This document shows, piece by piece, positions 17,852 through 27,362 of a DNA stretch of 64,000 nt (the stretch's first letter is position 1; each line of letters starts with the position of its first letter). The notes beneath the pieces were generated by a model. That model saw only the letters and a program-made list of their open reading frames with translations. It ran no database searches and was not told where the DNA came from. The position numbers were made by a program, and so were the translations under genes. This stretch comes from Marinobacter sp. NP-4(2019) (GTDB lineage: Bacteria; Pseudomonadota; Gammaproteobacteria; Pseudomonadales; Oleiphilaceae): positions 1 through 64,000 of the forward strand of contig NZ_CP034143.1 in the NCBI RefSeq assembly GCF_003994855.1. The letters run 5' to 3'.

Positions 17852-20800
17852 ATGACAGCCCTCCAAAGAATACTGTCGCAGTTCAGAGAAATGACGCTGA
17901 CAGAGCGTGACAAAGGAACCAGCTTCGAGAACCTGATGGTTCAATACTTCAAAACGGAACCCTTCTATAAAGAACAATATTCTGAGGTGCTGTCTTACTC
18001 CGACTGGGTTGACCGATACGGCACAAACCTTGGCATCAGCACGAAGAAAGATACTGGTATCGACCTGGTAGCCATCACCACCGATGGCGAGTTCCATGCA
18101 ATTCAGTGCAAGAACTATTCGCCAGACCACACGATCGGCAAAAGCGACATCGACAGCTTCTTCACAGCCTCCGGCAAAACCTACTTCAGTCACCGGATCA
18201 TTGTCACAACAACGGATAAATGGACGGGCAATGCCCAGGACTCCCTGGAGAATCAGCACCCACCCGTGTCCCGAATTGACCTCCATAACCTGGAAAACAG
18301 TGTCATCGACTGGTCGCAGTATCATGAGGGTACAAAGCCAGCCCTCAAGGCTCAGAAGCAACTCCGTGAACACCAGATTGATGCTCTCAACGCTGCGGCG
18401 AACGGGCTGAAGAGCGCTGATCGTGGCAAGCTGATTATGGCCTGTGGCACAGGCAAAACATTCACTTCGCTGAAGATAGCCGAAGCAATGGCTGGCAAAG
18501 GTAAACGGGTACTGTTCCTTGTCCCCAGCCTCTCTCTTCTCGGCCAGACACTCACCGAGTGGACTCAGGAATCTGCAATCCCCCTGAAAAGCTTTGCAGT
18601 CTGCTCAGATAGCGATGTCGGGAAGCGGCGCGGCAAAGATGATGACCGAGTGATTGCCGGCATCAGTGATCTGCAATATCCAGCCACCACCAACGCGGCC
18701 TCACTGCAGAAACACATGGCAGATCACCACAGCGGTGACGCTATGACTGTTGTGTTCTCCACCTATCACTCCATTGGGGTTCTGAACGAAGCTCAGACCA
18801 CTGGAGCCAACCCGATCCCGGCCTTTGACCTAATCGTCTGCGACGAGGCGCACCGAACCACCGGTGCAACTTTTGACGGTGAGGAAGAATCAGCTTTTGT
18901 TCGAGTCCATGACAATAGCTACATCCAGGGCAACAAACGCCTCTACATGACAGCAACCCCCCGCATCTATGGAGACGATGCCAAGAGCACCGAGAACGTC
19001 ACACTATGCTCAATGGACGACAAGTCGCTATACGGAGAGGAACTGTATGTCATCACATTCTCCGAAGCCGTGGCCCGCAAGCTGCTCGTCGATTACAAAG
19101 TGATTGTCCTCGCTGTTGAGGAAACCCACGTCAACCGGCGCCTGCAGAGCCTTCTGAAAGATGCCGACAACTCACTCAAAGTGGATGATGCCGCAAAGAT
19201 CGTGGGTTGCTGGAAAGCCCTATCGAAACAGGGCTTGGTTGAAACCATGGGGCAAGAGCCCGATCCCATGAAGCGAGCGGTCGCTTTTTGCCAGGTCATC
19301 GAAAAGGAATACAAGGGCAAAAACCACAAGGTCAGCTCGAAACTGATCTCTGAGATGTTTGGTGCGGTTGTGTCGCAGTATCAGGAAGCCGAAATAGCAG
19401 CGCTCCGCGACAAAGATCCTGATGCCACGCTCGATCAGGCGCTGACCATGACCTGCGAGGCCGAACATGTCGACGGTGGTATGAACGCCAGTGAAAAGGA
19501 AGCCAAGCTGGAATGGTTGAAAGCCACTACGGAGGACAATACCTGCCGTATTCTCTCGAATGTGCGCTGTTTGTCTGAAGGGGTTGATGTGCCCGCACTG
19601 GATGCCGTGCTGTTCCTGACACCAAGATCCTCTCAAGTGGATGTGGTGCAGTCCGTTGGCCGGGTGATGCGCCTGGCTCCGGAAAAAGACCTGGGGTACG
19701 TGATTCTTCCGGTCGTTATTCCCGCCGGCGTTGAGCCCGAAGAAGCCCTCAATAATAACGAAACCTACCGAGTGGTTTGGCAGGTTCTAAACGCCCTTCG
19801 GTCCCACGATGATCGCTTTGACGCCATGATCAATAAGCTGGAATTCAACGGCAGTATGCCCAGCAAAATGGAGGTTGTGGCGGTTGCAGACAAGGTGACA
19901 CCGAAGGCCACCAAAAAATCGACCAAAGAGCGTAAAGCCGGTCGTGCCCGTGGTGGACGTTCAATTGGCTCTAATGATCCGAATCCGAATCATCAGCAGG
20001 CAGAGCTGGTGTTCGAGGTCGGCGATATTGAGCGAGCACTTTACGCCAAGATCGTTAAGAAATGTGGCAATCGGCACCACTGGGAAGACTGGGCGAATGA
20101 TATTGCCAAGATCGCCAACACCCATATCGACCGGATCAGGGCGATATTGGAAGATGAAAGCCACGTTGAGGAAATTACCGCGTTCAATGCATTTGCAAAT
20201 GAACTACGCGACGATTTGAACAATAGCATTCCAGATGAAGAAATCATCGAAATGCTGGCTCAACATCTGATCACCAAGCCTGTTTTTGACGCTCTGTTTG
20301 AGCAGTACAGCTTTGCCAAACACAATCCGATGTCTCTAGCGATGCAGCACGTGTTGGACAAGCTGCATGAACATAGCTTGGACAAAGAGCGCAAAACACT
20401 GGAGTCATTCTATGAATCAGTAAAGCTTCGGGCCGAAGGCATTAACAGTGCAGAGGGCAAACAAAGAATTATCGTGGAACTCTACGATAAGTTTTTCCGA
20501 AACGCTTTTCCTCGGATGACGGATCGTCTGGGCCTCGTGTATACCCCCGTCGAGGTGGTGGACTTCATCATCCATAGTATTGAAGACGTGCTCAAAACTG
20601 AGTTTGGTAAAAGCGTGGCCGATGAGAACGTGCACATCATCGACCCATTCACTGGCACTGGAACATTTGTTACCCGGCTGCTTCAATCCGGCCTGATTCC
20701 CAAAGATCGGTTACCACATAAGTACAAACATGAACTTCACGCCAACGAGCTGGTACTGCTGGCCTATTATATTGCCGCCATTAATATCGAAGCCACATAC

Positions 20801-22846
20801 CACGGCATAATGAATGACAACGTGACGGGTCTGGAAGATGGCGACCAAATTTTTGAGGTCCCTTACGAGCCATTTAATGGGATTTGCCTCACCGATACAT
20901 TCCAGATGTATGAGAGTGAAGACATGATTGACGACCTTTTGGTTGAAAACAGTTCACGCCGCAAGCGCCAAAAAGAACTGGATATTCGCGTCATCATGGG
21001 TAACCCGCCATATTCCATTGGGCAAGTTAGCCAGAACGATAACAATGCTAACGTCAGCTACCCCAAGCTGGATAGCCGGATCGAAGAGACTTATGCCTCC
21101 CAGTCAAAGGCAACCCTATCGAAGGGTCTTTACGACAGCTACATTCGCGCTATTCGTTGGGCATCCGACCGCATTGGTGACGCGGGAGTGATTGGTTTTG
21201 TGACCAATGGTGGCTTTTTGGAGGCCAATGCTACCGACGGCTTGCGCAAGTGTTTGACGGAGGAGTTTTCCAGCATTCACGTGTTTCACTTACGGGGAAA
21301 TCAGCGCACCTCTGGCGAGCTATCGCGAAGGGAGGGCGGGAAAATTTTCGATAGCGGCAGCCGGGCCCCTATTGCGATTTCTCTTCTGGTTAAAAATCCC
21401 GAAGCAGCTGAGCACGGACGTGTCCTGTTTCATGACATTGGTGACTACCTGAGTCGTACTGAAAAGCTGGAAATGATTGCAGGCTATGCCAGCCTGAATG
21501 GTATCCCGAGCTGGCAGCGAATTGTTCCTGATCAGCATGGCGATTGGCTTAATCAGCGCGATGATAGCTTTGGCGAGCATATCGTTTTGGGTGATAAGAA
21601 AGGCGATGGCCCCAAACTATTCAGTAACTACTCATTGGGAGTGGCAACTAACCGCGATGCTTGGGTTTACAACGCTAGTAAGGTAAAGCTTAAACACAAT
21701 GTGAACAGCATGATTGACTTTTACAACGCCGAGTTACAGCGTTTTAATGCAGTCTATCCAGGGCTGGGTACAAAGGCACGTCATGCGAAAGTAGATGACT
21801 TTATCAATACCGATCCAACACGCATCAGCTGGACACGTGCTCTCAAACAGGAGCTGGCTAGAAATAAATGCTTTGCCTTCGAAGAGCCATCGGTTACCAC
21901 CTCCCTTTATCGACCGTTCACGAAACAATGGCTGTATTTCAATCGCTCTTTCAACGAGATGGTGCTCCAAATGCCTCGTATATTTCCGCATGAAGGGGCG
22001 GAAAACTTGGTGATTCAGACCACGGGCGCAGGGGCGAAAAACTTTTCTGTCCTTATTTCCGATGCGCTTCCATGTTTAGACAACATCGAAAAGGGCCAAT
22101 GCTTCCCGCTTTACCTTTACGATGAGCAGGCCCAAGAGCAAGGTAGCAGCAGCAAGGACATGTTTGCACAAGATGAGCAACATAAAGCTGGCCTCAAGCG
22201 TCGCGATGCGATCACCGATGAAGGACTGGCTCACTTCCAAGAAGTATACCCCGGTGAGCTGATCACGAAGGAAGGCCTTTTCTATTACGTATACGGCATC
22301 CTTCACAGCGAGGACTACCGTACCCGCTTTGCCTATAACCTGAGCAAAGAGCTTCCGCGCATACCGAGAGTTAAAAGCTCAGCCGATTTTTGGGCATTTT
22401 CAGAGGCTGGCCGTGACTTGGCCAATTTGCATCTGAACTACGAAACCGTAGAAATGTACCCGTTGAACATTCAAGACAAGGGCAACCTGGTGGACGGGGA
22501 TTACCGCGTCACCAAGATGAAATTCGGTAAAAAGCGCTGTGAGTCAACCGGGAAAAACATTAACGATCTCAGCACTGTCATCTACAATGGTAAGATCACA
22601 ATGAGCGGAATCCCGGAGGAAGCGTGGGACTACGTCGTGAACGGTAAGGCAGCATTAAACTGGGTGATGGAACGCCAGGCTGTGACCCCTCACAAGGCCA
22701 GCGGCATCGTCAACGATGCAAACGACTGGGCCACTGAAACCATGGGGAATCCAAAGTATCCCTTGGAACTGTTTCAGCGCGTGGTTACTGTAAGTCTCAG
22801 AACTCAGGAGATCGTCAGAGGCCTGCCGAAATTGGAAGTTCTCTAG
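17852..22846 (+). CDS. Single-chain Type ISP restriction-modification enzyme
   Basis: This protein of about 1664 residues combines all steps of a Type ISP (LlaGI/LlaBIII-like) system. First comes an Mrr-like PD-(D/E)xK nuclease (TGIDLVAITTDGEF...IQCKNY). Next is an SF2 helicase with Walker A MACGTGKTF, CDEAHR, and a late arginine motif SVGRVMRLAP. An N6-adenine methyltransferase follows with FxGxG-type DPFTGTGTF and the catalytic NPPY, and then a target-recognition region to the C-terminus. I prefer the ATG at 17852, six bases after AAGGA; the frame opens at 17765. It cuts DNA by translocation from an asymmetric site and modifies one strand only. It sits next to the resolvase. Confidence 0.93.
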   Translation: MTALQRILSQFREMTLTERDKGTSFENLMVQYFKTEPFYKEQYSEVLSYSDWVDRYGTNLGISTKKDTGIDLVAITTDGEFHAIQCKNYSPDHTIGKSDIDSFFTASGKTYFSHRIIVTTTDKWTGNAQDSLENQHPPVSRIDLHNLENSVIDWSQYHEGTKPALKAQKQLREHQIDALNAAANGLKSADRGKLIMACGTGKTFTSLKIAEAMAGKGKRVLFLVPSLSLLGQTLTEWTQESAIPLKSFAVCSDSDVGKRRGKDDDRVIAGISDLQYPATTNAASLQKHMADHHSGDAMTVVFSTYHSIGVLNEAQTTGANPIPAFDLIVCDEAHRTTGATFDGEEESAFVRVHDNSYIQGNKRLYMTATPRIYGDDAKSTENVTLCSMDDKSLYGEELYVITFSEAVARKLLVDYKVIVLAVEETHVNRRLQSLLKDADNSLKVDDAAKIVGCWKALSKQGLVETMGQEPDPMKRAVAFCQVIEKEYKGKNHKVSSKLISEMFGAVVSQYQEAEIAALRDKDPDATLDQALTMTCEAEHVDGGMNASEKEAKLEWLKATTEDNTCRILSNVRCLSEGVDVPALDAVLFLTPRSSQVDVVQSVGRVMRLAPEKDLGYVILPVVIPAGVEPEEALNNNETYRVVWQVLNALRSHDDRFDAMINKLEFNGSMPSKMEVVAVADKVTPKATKKSTKERKAGRARGGRSIGSNDPNPNHQQAELVFEVGDIERALYAKIVKKCGNRHHWEDWANDIAKIANTHIDRIRAILEDESHVEEITAFNAFANELRDDLNNSIPDEEIIEMLAQHLITKPVFDALFEQYSFAKHNPMSLAMQHVLDKLHEHSLDKERKTLESFYESVKLRAEGINSAEGKQRIIVELYDKFFRNAFPRMTDRLGLVYTPVEVVDFIIHSIEDVLKTEFGKSVADENVHIIDPFTGTGTFVTRLLQSGLIPKDRLPHKYKHELHANELVLLAYYIAAINIEATYHGIMNDNVTGLEDGDQIFEVPYEPFNGICLTDTFQMYESEDMIDDLLVENSSRRKRQKELDIRVIMGNPPYSIGQVSQNDNNANVSYPKLDSRIEETYASQSKATLSKGLYDSYIRAIRWASDRIGDAGVIGFVTNGGFLEANATDGLRKCLTEEFSSIHVFHLRGNQRTSGELSRREGGKIFDSGSRAPIAISLLVKNPEAAEHGRVLFHDIGDYLSRTEKLEMIAGYASLNGIPSWQRIVPDQHGDWLNQRDDSFGEHIVLGDKKGDGPKLFSNYSLGVATNRDAWVYNASKVKLKHNVNSMIDFYNAELQRFNAVYPGLGTKARHAKVDDFINTDPTRISWTRALKQELARNKCFAFEEPSVTTSLYRPFTKQWLYFNRSFNEMVLQMPRIFPHEGAENLVIQTTGAGAKNFSVLISDALPCLDNIEKGQCFPLYLYDEQAQEQGSSSKDMFAQDEQHKAGLKRRDAITDEGLAHFQEVYPGELITKEGLFYYVYGILHSEDYRTRFAYNLSKELPRIPRVKSSADFWAFSEAGRDLANLHLNYETVEMYPLNIQDKGNLVDGDYRVTKMKFGKKRCESTGKNINDLSTVIYNGKITMSGIPEEAWDYVVNGKAALNWVMERQAVTPHKASGIVNDANDWATETMGNPKYPLELFQRVVTVSLRTQEIVRGLPKLEVL

Positions 22847-22861
22847 GTTTACGTGATGCTA

Positions 22862-22885
22862 GGTGTCCACTAAAGAGTGGACACC
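22862..22885. terminator. Perfect hairpin after the Type ISP gene
   Basis: GGTGTCCACT, loop AAAG, then the exact reverse complement AGTGGACACC: a 10-bp stem 15 bases after the stop codon. No T run follows, so it may be a factor-assisted terminator or an mRNA 3'-end stabiliser rather than a classic intrinsic one. Confidence 0.5.
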
Positions 22886-22953
22886 ATCATGGCCTTGGCG
22901 GACCCAGGTCACGCCTCGATCACCGAGTGCTTTCAATCTGAAGTCATTGTCAT

Positions 22954-23154
22954 CTATAGCTTCGTGCTTATAGACAGTATTCTCAGGACGCCTACGGCAT
23001 AGAGGCCCATAGCCCATGGCTGCCAATCAGTGCGAAGCGACTCCGGAATATCAACCGCAAACAAAATGCCGATCGGCGTCAAAATAGCCGCCAAGCAAAA
23101 CACTATTATGGTTCGAGAAAATGCAGTTGGTCTCTGTTGAGGCTCTTTATCCAT
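22954..23154 (-). CDS. Small membrane protein
   Basis: A 66-residue frame from the ATG at 23154 (GGTGGG four bases upstream): MDKEPQQRPTAFSRTIIVF, then two hydrophobic segments (IIVFCLAAILTPIGILFAV and WAMGLYAVGVLRILSI) typical of a two-helix inner-membrane protein. No family recognised. It converges on the Type ISP gene. Confidence 0.5.
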   Translation of the reverse strand: MDKEPQQRPTAFSRTIIVFCLAAILTPIGILFAVDIPESLRTDWQPWAMGLYAVGVLRILSISTKL

Positions 23155-23187
23155 GCTACCCACCGTTACTTGATATGAGGTGGGCAA

Positions 23188-23699
23188 CTTTGGGTAGGGG
23201 AGGGTCGAAGAATGGTTGAGTCCTCACCACTACTATCAGTCGCCCACGCAATAATCGTGTTGCGATTGATAGCTTGGTCTTCGGACTCAGGGGCATGAAT
23301 CGTTTGATTCGCCTTGCGTGGCGACTTCCCGGTCTAAACCAGTGTCGTTATGCCACACTTGTTCCCCAACACCGCTGCGCGTCAGTCCCGGATTCTAACC
23401 GGATTCCCGCACCACCTATTCTAGGTGGTATCAGCTATCTTCAGCGGTTGAGAGCACCAACCTATCTTTCACCAACCACGATTAGTGGCGTTAAACGATA
23501 GTGGCGACTTCCCAACCAGAATGATCAGTGTCAATATGCCAAAAATCACCATATATGGTACTGGCTTTGGTTTTTTTGTCAATATGCAGGTTTTAGGTGC
23601 CCTGCTGGCGTCTTACTTCCCATCAAAACTACTGCGCATAATCTCAGATTATGGAAAATCGAACGCTGCCAAGGCTTCAACGGCTGGACCCGATTACTC
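23188..23699. other. Stretch without a convincing gene; contains a repeated motif
   Basis: No believable gene was found. GTGGCGACTTCCC occurs at 23318-23330 and again at 23501-23513, each followed within 10-16 bases by AGTGTC and then ATGCCA. The spacing between copies is 183 bases. This may be a decayed duplication or a protein-binding repeat. A weak frame (MPKITIYGTGFGFF, from about 23536) is not supported by a ribosome site. Confidence 0.4.
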
Positions 23700-23933
23700 T
23701 CAAATCTCTGTCGACCCCACCCATGTATCTCCGAGATAAGCATCCAGCTCAGGCAAAGTGAGATGTGCTGTCACAGATTCCAGCATCCGTTGTGACCAAC
23801 CGGATTCAGGCGCCGGCATTTCAAAAACAAGATTCCGGTCTGCGTCCAGGACAGACAGAGTATGGTGGGCAACAGGAGTGAGAATGTCGGGCTCATAGGG
23901 GGCCTCTCGCCCGACAATAAAGCAAATTGCCAT
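23700..23933 (-). CDS. Small hypothetical protein downstream of DsbA-like gene
   Basis: This 77-residue acidic protein (MAICFIVGREAPYEPDILTPVAHH...) has no known domain to my knowledge. Its ATG begins one base after the stop codon of the DsbA-like gene, so they are one transcript and probably work together. No signal peptide or membrane segment is seen. Confidence 0.6.
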   Translation of the reverse strand: MAICFIVGREAPYEPDILTPVAHHTLSVLDADRNLVFEMPAPESGWSQRMLESVTAHLTLPELDAYLGDTWVGSTEI

Positions 23934-23934
23934 A

Positions 23935-24741
23935 TCAGCTCCCGAGAATCTGCTGAAGGGCCTGGGTCAGCTGCTCTGGCGTTTTATAGCCTTTGATGAG
24001 GTAATCACGACCGGTTTTGTGATCAAGAATCCTCAGAGCCGGTGTTCCGGTAATACCCAGCTTGGATCCCTCACGATAATCCCCGGAGATTCGGTCTTCG
24101 TGGGCATCAGAGTCCAGGCAGAGCTCTATCGCTTTGCCACTCAAGCCCATCGATCTGGCAAACGTCGGCAGATCACCCACCCCCTGACCATTGCTTCGAG
24201 TCTTCTCAAAAAATTGGTCAAGGGCTGCCCAGGCAACCTGATTGCCATAGGACTCTCGCACGCACTCGACGGCTTTGGCTTGCATGGCGGCCGCCGGGTT
24301 ATGACCGCTTAAAGGGAAATGCTTGAATTCCCAGTTTACGACGCCGCTGGAGTTATCAACGACCGATTTCAATCCACCATGCATTTTGCGGCAAAACGGA
24401 CACTCAATATCGCTAAATTCCTGCATGGTGAGCCGAGCGTTCAGGTTGCCGTATACGAGCCGGTCATCCGGTGTTCGAGGGGAGGCCAATTCATATTCTC
24501 CGATGAGAGTTTGAAAGGCGTTCTTTGCCACCCTTTGTTCGGCTAGATCCAACCTCTGATCCACGATGGACACGACTTCATTGCTTGTAAGCGTCTGCGT
24601 GACCTGTGATTGCCCTTGTTTGAGTGCTTTTATCTCTGAAAACTGGTGGGCGTGGCTCAGCGAGAGAACGCCAAGAGCCGCGAAGACAGCTACTTGCGAG
24701 AGTTTGGGCATGACAAAAGGTCCGGAATAAATTTTCACCAT
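23935..24741 (-). CDS. DsbA-family thiol oxidoreductase, exported
   Basis: This 268-residue periplasmic thioredoxin-fold protein has a signal peptide (PKLSQVAVFAALGVLSLSHA), then a helical region, and the active-site motif ECPFCRK (C-x2-C). The cis-proline loop is TGTPAL. It matches the DsbA/BdbD-like thioredoxin_4 family that makes or isomerises disulfide bonds. The ATG at 24741 has GGAG eight bases upstream; ATGs at 24774 and 24711 are alternatives. Such proteins are common next to conjugation genes, but here the neighbours are unknown proteins and a secreted HNH nuclease. Confidence 0.88.
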   Translation of the reverse strand: MVKIYSGPFVMPKLSQVAVFAALGVLSLSHAHQFSEIKALKQGQSQVTQTLTSNEVVSIVDQRLDLAEQRVAKNAFQTLIGEYELASPRTPDDRLVYGNLNARLTMQEFSDIECPFCRKMHGGLKSVVDNSSGVVNWEFKHFPLSGHNPAAAMQAKAVECVRESYGNQVAWAALDQFFEKTRSNGQGVGDLPTFARSMGLSGKAIELCLDSDAHEDRISGDYREGSKLGITGTPALRILDHKTGRDYLIKGYKTPEQLTQALQQILGS

Positions 24742-24900
24742 CCTATCGGCTCCGGACCGATTAATAAGGTTCAAACGGTCAGGTAGGCATGACCTTTTGT
24801 TTTCTGCCAGCCATTGTTCCTACCAATAGAATTCCAGCACTTATTTCTAAACAGAAATGGCTGGTGATTTGACTGGCCCACTAAGAGGCAGACCCTGACT

Positions 24901-25206
24901 TTGAAGACCCAAAGTAGTGGAACCGTGATCGCACAGGTCGCCGATCAAATTGGCGGCGAGGCGGCAACCAGTTACCTGCCCGCCGGGTACACAGGTCACT
25001 GTGCCATTGTTGCGGAATCTAACTCGGATGTGATTGCCGTTCTATCGTCAGGAATCGAGGCATTTAGAGTGGCGGCCTACGCAATCACTCCTGATGGTGG
25101 GTACGGATCGGTGAGCATCCACCCAACTCAGCTGGATGAAACTCATGAGTCTCTCCTAGACTGGATAGACGTCGGCAGAAAGATTAGGAGTGCCGTTGAA
25201 GATTGA
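24901..25206 (+). CDS. Hypothetical protein, first gene of overlapping operon
   Basis: A 101-residue soluble protein (TTG start proposed) with no recognised domain. The following gene overlaps its end by 11 bases and so is coupled to it. The start is uncertain because the ribosome site is poor. Confidence 0.5.
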   Translation: MKTQSSGTVIAQVADQIGGEAATSYLPAGYTGHCAIVAESNSDVIAVLSSGIEAFRVAAYAITPDGGYGSVSIHPTQLDETHESLLDWIDVGRKIRSAVED

Positions 25207-25492
25207 ACTGCTGTTTCTGACTTTTGCCGCCTACGCCATTCTCCAGCTTTTCAGCTTGAGAGTCTTTCGCTGCCATTTGAAGTCCGCTGCGGTCGTTTCA
25301 GCGGTCATTGGCGCCCTCATCACCGCGTACACAATCATCACAATCCTTCTGGCTAGCAACCTGTGGCCACTGATGGTTCTGTTGTCGGCTCCATGGATGT
25401 TGCTTTATCTAGTCTTGCTACTGATCCTGAACGCCCTGGTTAACGCAAGAGCACTCGGTAATCGACATCGTTGGTCGCAATCAAAGCCATGA
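25196..25492 (+). CDS. Small integral membrane protein
   Basis: This protein of about 98 residues has three hydrophobic segments (ELLFLTFAAYAILQLF, AVVSAVIGALITAYTIITILL, LMVLLSAPWMLLYLVLLLI). I prefer the TTG at 25196, five bases after AGGAG; the GTG at 25190 is inside that ribosome site. Its stop overlaps the next ATG as ATGA. Unknown function. Confidence 0.58.
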   Translation: MKIELLFLTFAAYAILQLFSLRVFRCHLKSAAVVSAVIGALITAYTIITILLASNLWPLMVLLSAPWMLLYLVLLLILNALVNARALGNRHRWSQSKP

Positions 25493-26166
25493 AGAAAGCT
25501 GTGCTGAAATTTCTGGGGTGGGCTGAGTTTCGGGCTCGAATGAAACATCGCTTTAATCCTGAGCCCGTTGATACAAGTCAGTATGCGGACCAGCTTGCCA
25601 GCAAAGTCTCATGGTCTCCGATGGTCACGCAAAGCGTGCTGTTACGCCGAAGACTCGTTTCCCTCGGGCCTCTTGCTTTGTCATTTGCGTTGCCATCGTC
25701 GCTGAAGATCCTGATGGCTGTAATGCCTGTTTTGATTACCCTTCCGATGATTCCGGTCGTCGACACTTGGCACAAGTTTCAGTTTATCGCACCGTTCATC
25801 CTGATTCCTGGGTACCTCACAATTGGCTACGTCTTCTATCGCTCGGCGGGTCGGCCCGTGTTTGATCGCAAATCAGGGACCTTTTGGAAAGGCTCAAGCG
25901 AATCTCGGCACACGGGGGTAGTTGAGCTGGCCGACATTCATGCACTCCAGCTGATCTCTTACTTTTACTCGGACGGCGATCCGAAATCAGCCGGCGTTGT
26001 TTACCAGCTGAACGCTGTTTTGAGCGACAGATCAAGGCGAGAAGTATTCACCCAGCGCCGACCGTTGACCTCCGCTGGCAGAAGGGCGCTTATCGGAGAT
26101 TGTGAACGCCTGGCTCGATGGCTTGGAGTTCGTCTCTGGGACTCGATACATGAATTTGATCGATAA
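25489..26166 (+). CDS. Membrane protein of unknown function
   Basis: This 225-residue protein has two or three membrane segments (about residues 60-90 and 95-120: GPLALSFALPSSLKILMAVMPVLITLP and FIAPFILIPGYLTIGYVFY), then a cytosolic domain beginning SAGRPVFDRKSGTFWKG. This pattern of a bilayer part followed by an RxxxFDRxxGxFW beta domain occurs in several unnamed bacterial membrane proteins. It is coupled to the preceding small membrane protein by ATGA, suggesting a complex. Function unknown. Confidence 0.6.
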   Translation: MKKAVLKFLGWAEFRARMKHRFNPEPVDTSQYADQLASKVSWSPMVTQSVLLRRRLVSLGPLALSFALPSSLKILMAVMPVLITLPMIPVVDTWHKFQFIAPFILIPGYLTIGYVFYRSAGRPVFDRKSGTFWKGSSESRHTGVVELADIHALQLISYFYSDGDPKSAGVVYQLNAVLSDRSRREVFTQRRPLTSAGRRALIGDCERLARWLGVRLWDSIHEFDR

Positions 26167-26215
26167 GCTACAGACGATTAAGGTTTGAGCATTCGAATAA
26201 ACAAGGAACTCTTCA

Positions 26216-26533
26216 ATGGAGCAACGTAAGGCGCGCGTGATCATTCCGGATCACTTATCTTTCGCAGATCTCGGTCTGAGACGCCTTGAGACAGGCAAAA
26301 TTGAATTCGACTGGGACGTAATCAAGCAAATCTGTGAGCGCAGTGAGAGGATTCCTTTAGATCACCTCGAAGAAGGCCCTGATGATAATGTGGTCGGCTT
26401 GATTCTTGGCTGGTATATGGTGATTCGGGAGAATGGTGGGGAGAGCGATCCTGTAGCCGAACAACTCGTTGCTGAGTTTATGGAAAAGGAGCCTGAGGGC
26501 GACTCCACTGATGATGAATCTGGACGTGCTTGA
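26216..26533 (+). CDS. Hypothetical acidic protein upstream of HNH nuclease
   Basis: This 105-residue protein is very acidic in its C-terminal half (EFMEKEPEGDSTDDESG). AAGGAA lies eight bases before the ATG at 26216. Its stop codon overlaps the putative TTG start of the secreted nuclease gene. Small acidic proteins encoded directly before a nuclease can be inhibitors that mimic DNA; here that is only a suggestion. A non-exported immunity role for an exported nuclease would be unusual, because immunity proteins normally act where the toxin enters. Confidence 0.55.
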   Translation: MEQRKARVIIPDHLSFADLGLRRLETGKIEFDWDVIKQICERSERIPLDHLEEGPDDNVVGLILGWYMVIRENGGESDPVAEQLVAEFMEKEPEGDSTDDESGRA

Positions 26534-27312
26534 GCAGCCCAGCACCTCAAATTGAGCCATTCCGCATCTCTAAGGAATCAAAAAACTTGATCAATGCAGT
26601 ATTGAAGATCGTATTTCTTGCCCTTCTGACCGCCGCCAACCCAGCTTTCGCTTCAGTCGTTAAAATGTCGAACAGCGGTATCTGCCATCCACCACAAAGC
26701 AGCTGGTATGACCGAACCAAAACCTTTCAGCCATTTGATTCTGTTGAAGCGTGCCTTGCCTCTGGCGGTCGCCTGCCGAAGGGGATGGCTCGTCCTTCTG
26801 TAAGTGATCGGAGAGTTATCAAGTCGTCCGATTCAGATAGCTACTCCAGGTCAGCCTTTGGCCACGGATGGGATGATGCAAATGGTGATTGCCAGGACAG
26901 TAGGGCAGAAGTGCTTATTCAGATGTCATCAACACCGGTCAGATTTACAACAGATCGACGCTGCCGGGTCGTGACCGGCAGATGGATAAGCCCTTTCTCG
27001 GGAAATGTCATTCAGAATGCGTCTGAAGCGGACATCGATCATGTTGTCCCATTGAAATGGGCCTGGGATCGGGGAGCCAATCATTGGAGTGATGCAAATC
27101 GAGAACGGTTTGCCAATGACCCTGTAAATCTTCTGCCGGTCGAGGCATCGCTGAATCGCAGTAAGGGTGCAAGAGGCCCGATGGAATGGTTGCCACCCTC
27201 CGGGCAATGTGGGTACGTGGCGCGGTTTTCCAGGATTACGAAGAAATACCGGCTAGAACCTCAACCAACTGAAACTGAGTGGATCAAAGACTTTCTGCGG
27301 CGATGTCGCTAA
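26530..27312 (+). CDS. Exported HNH endonuclease (DUF1524-like)
   Basis: In this protein of up to 260 residues a signal peptide (VLKIVFLALLTAANPAFAS) is followed by a C-terminal HNH nuclease: DIDHVVPLKWAWDRGANHWSD supplies the DH pair, NDPVNLLPVEASLNRSKG the central Asn, and GPMEWLPP the family-typical end. Proteins of this type are secreted or periplasmic nucleases. The start is uncertain: TTG at 26530 (overlapping the previous stop) or TTG at 26587, which would put the signal peptide at the very N-terminus and has AGGA ten bases upstream. It is the last gene of a five-gene overlapping cluster. Confidence 0.85.
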   Translation: MSSPAPQIEPFRISKESKNLINAVLKIVFLALLTAANPAFASVVKMSNSGICHPPQSSWYDRTKTFQPFDSVEACLASGGRLPKGMARPSVSDRRVIKSSDSDSYSRSAFGHGWDDANGDCQDSRAEVLIQMSSTPVRFTTDRRCRVVTGRWISPFSGNVIQNASEADIDHVVPLKWAWDRGANHWSDANRERFANDPVNLLPVEASLNRSKGARGPMEWLPPSGQCGYVARFSRITKKYRLEPQPTETEWIKDFLRRCR

Positions 27313-27362
27313 TGGGTCACAACCGACAGTCTGCTTTGCAGCCCAGCATTTGCGCACCCCTT

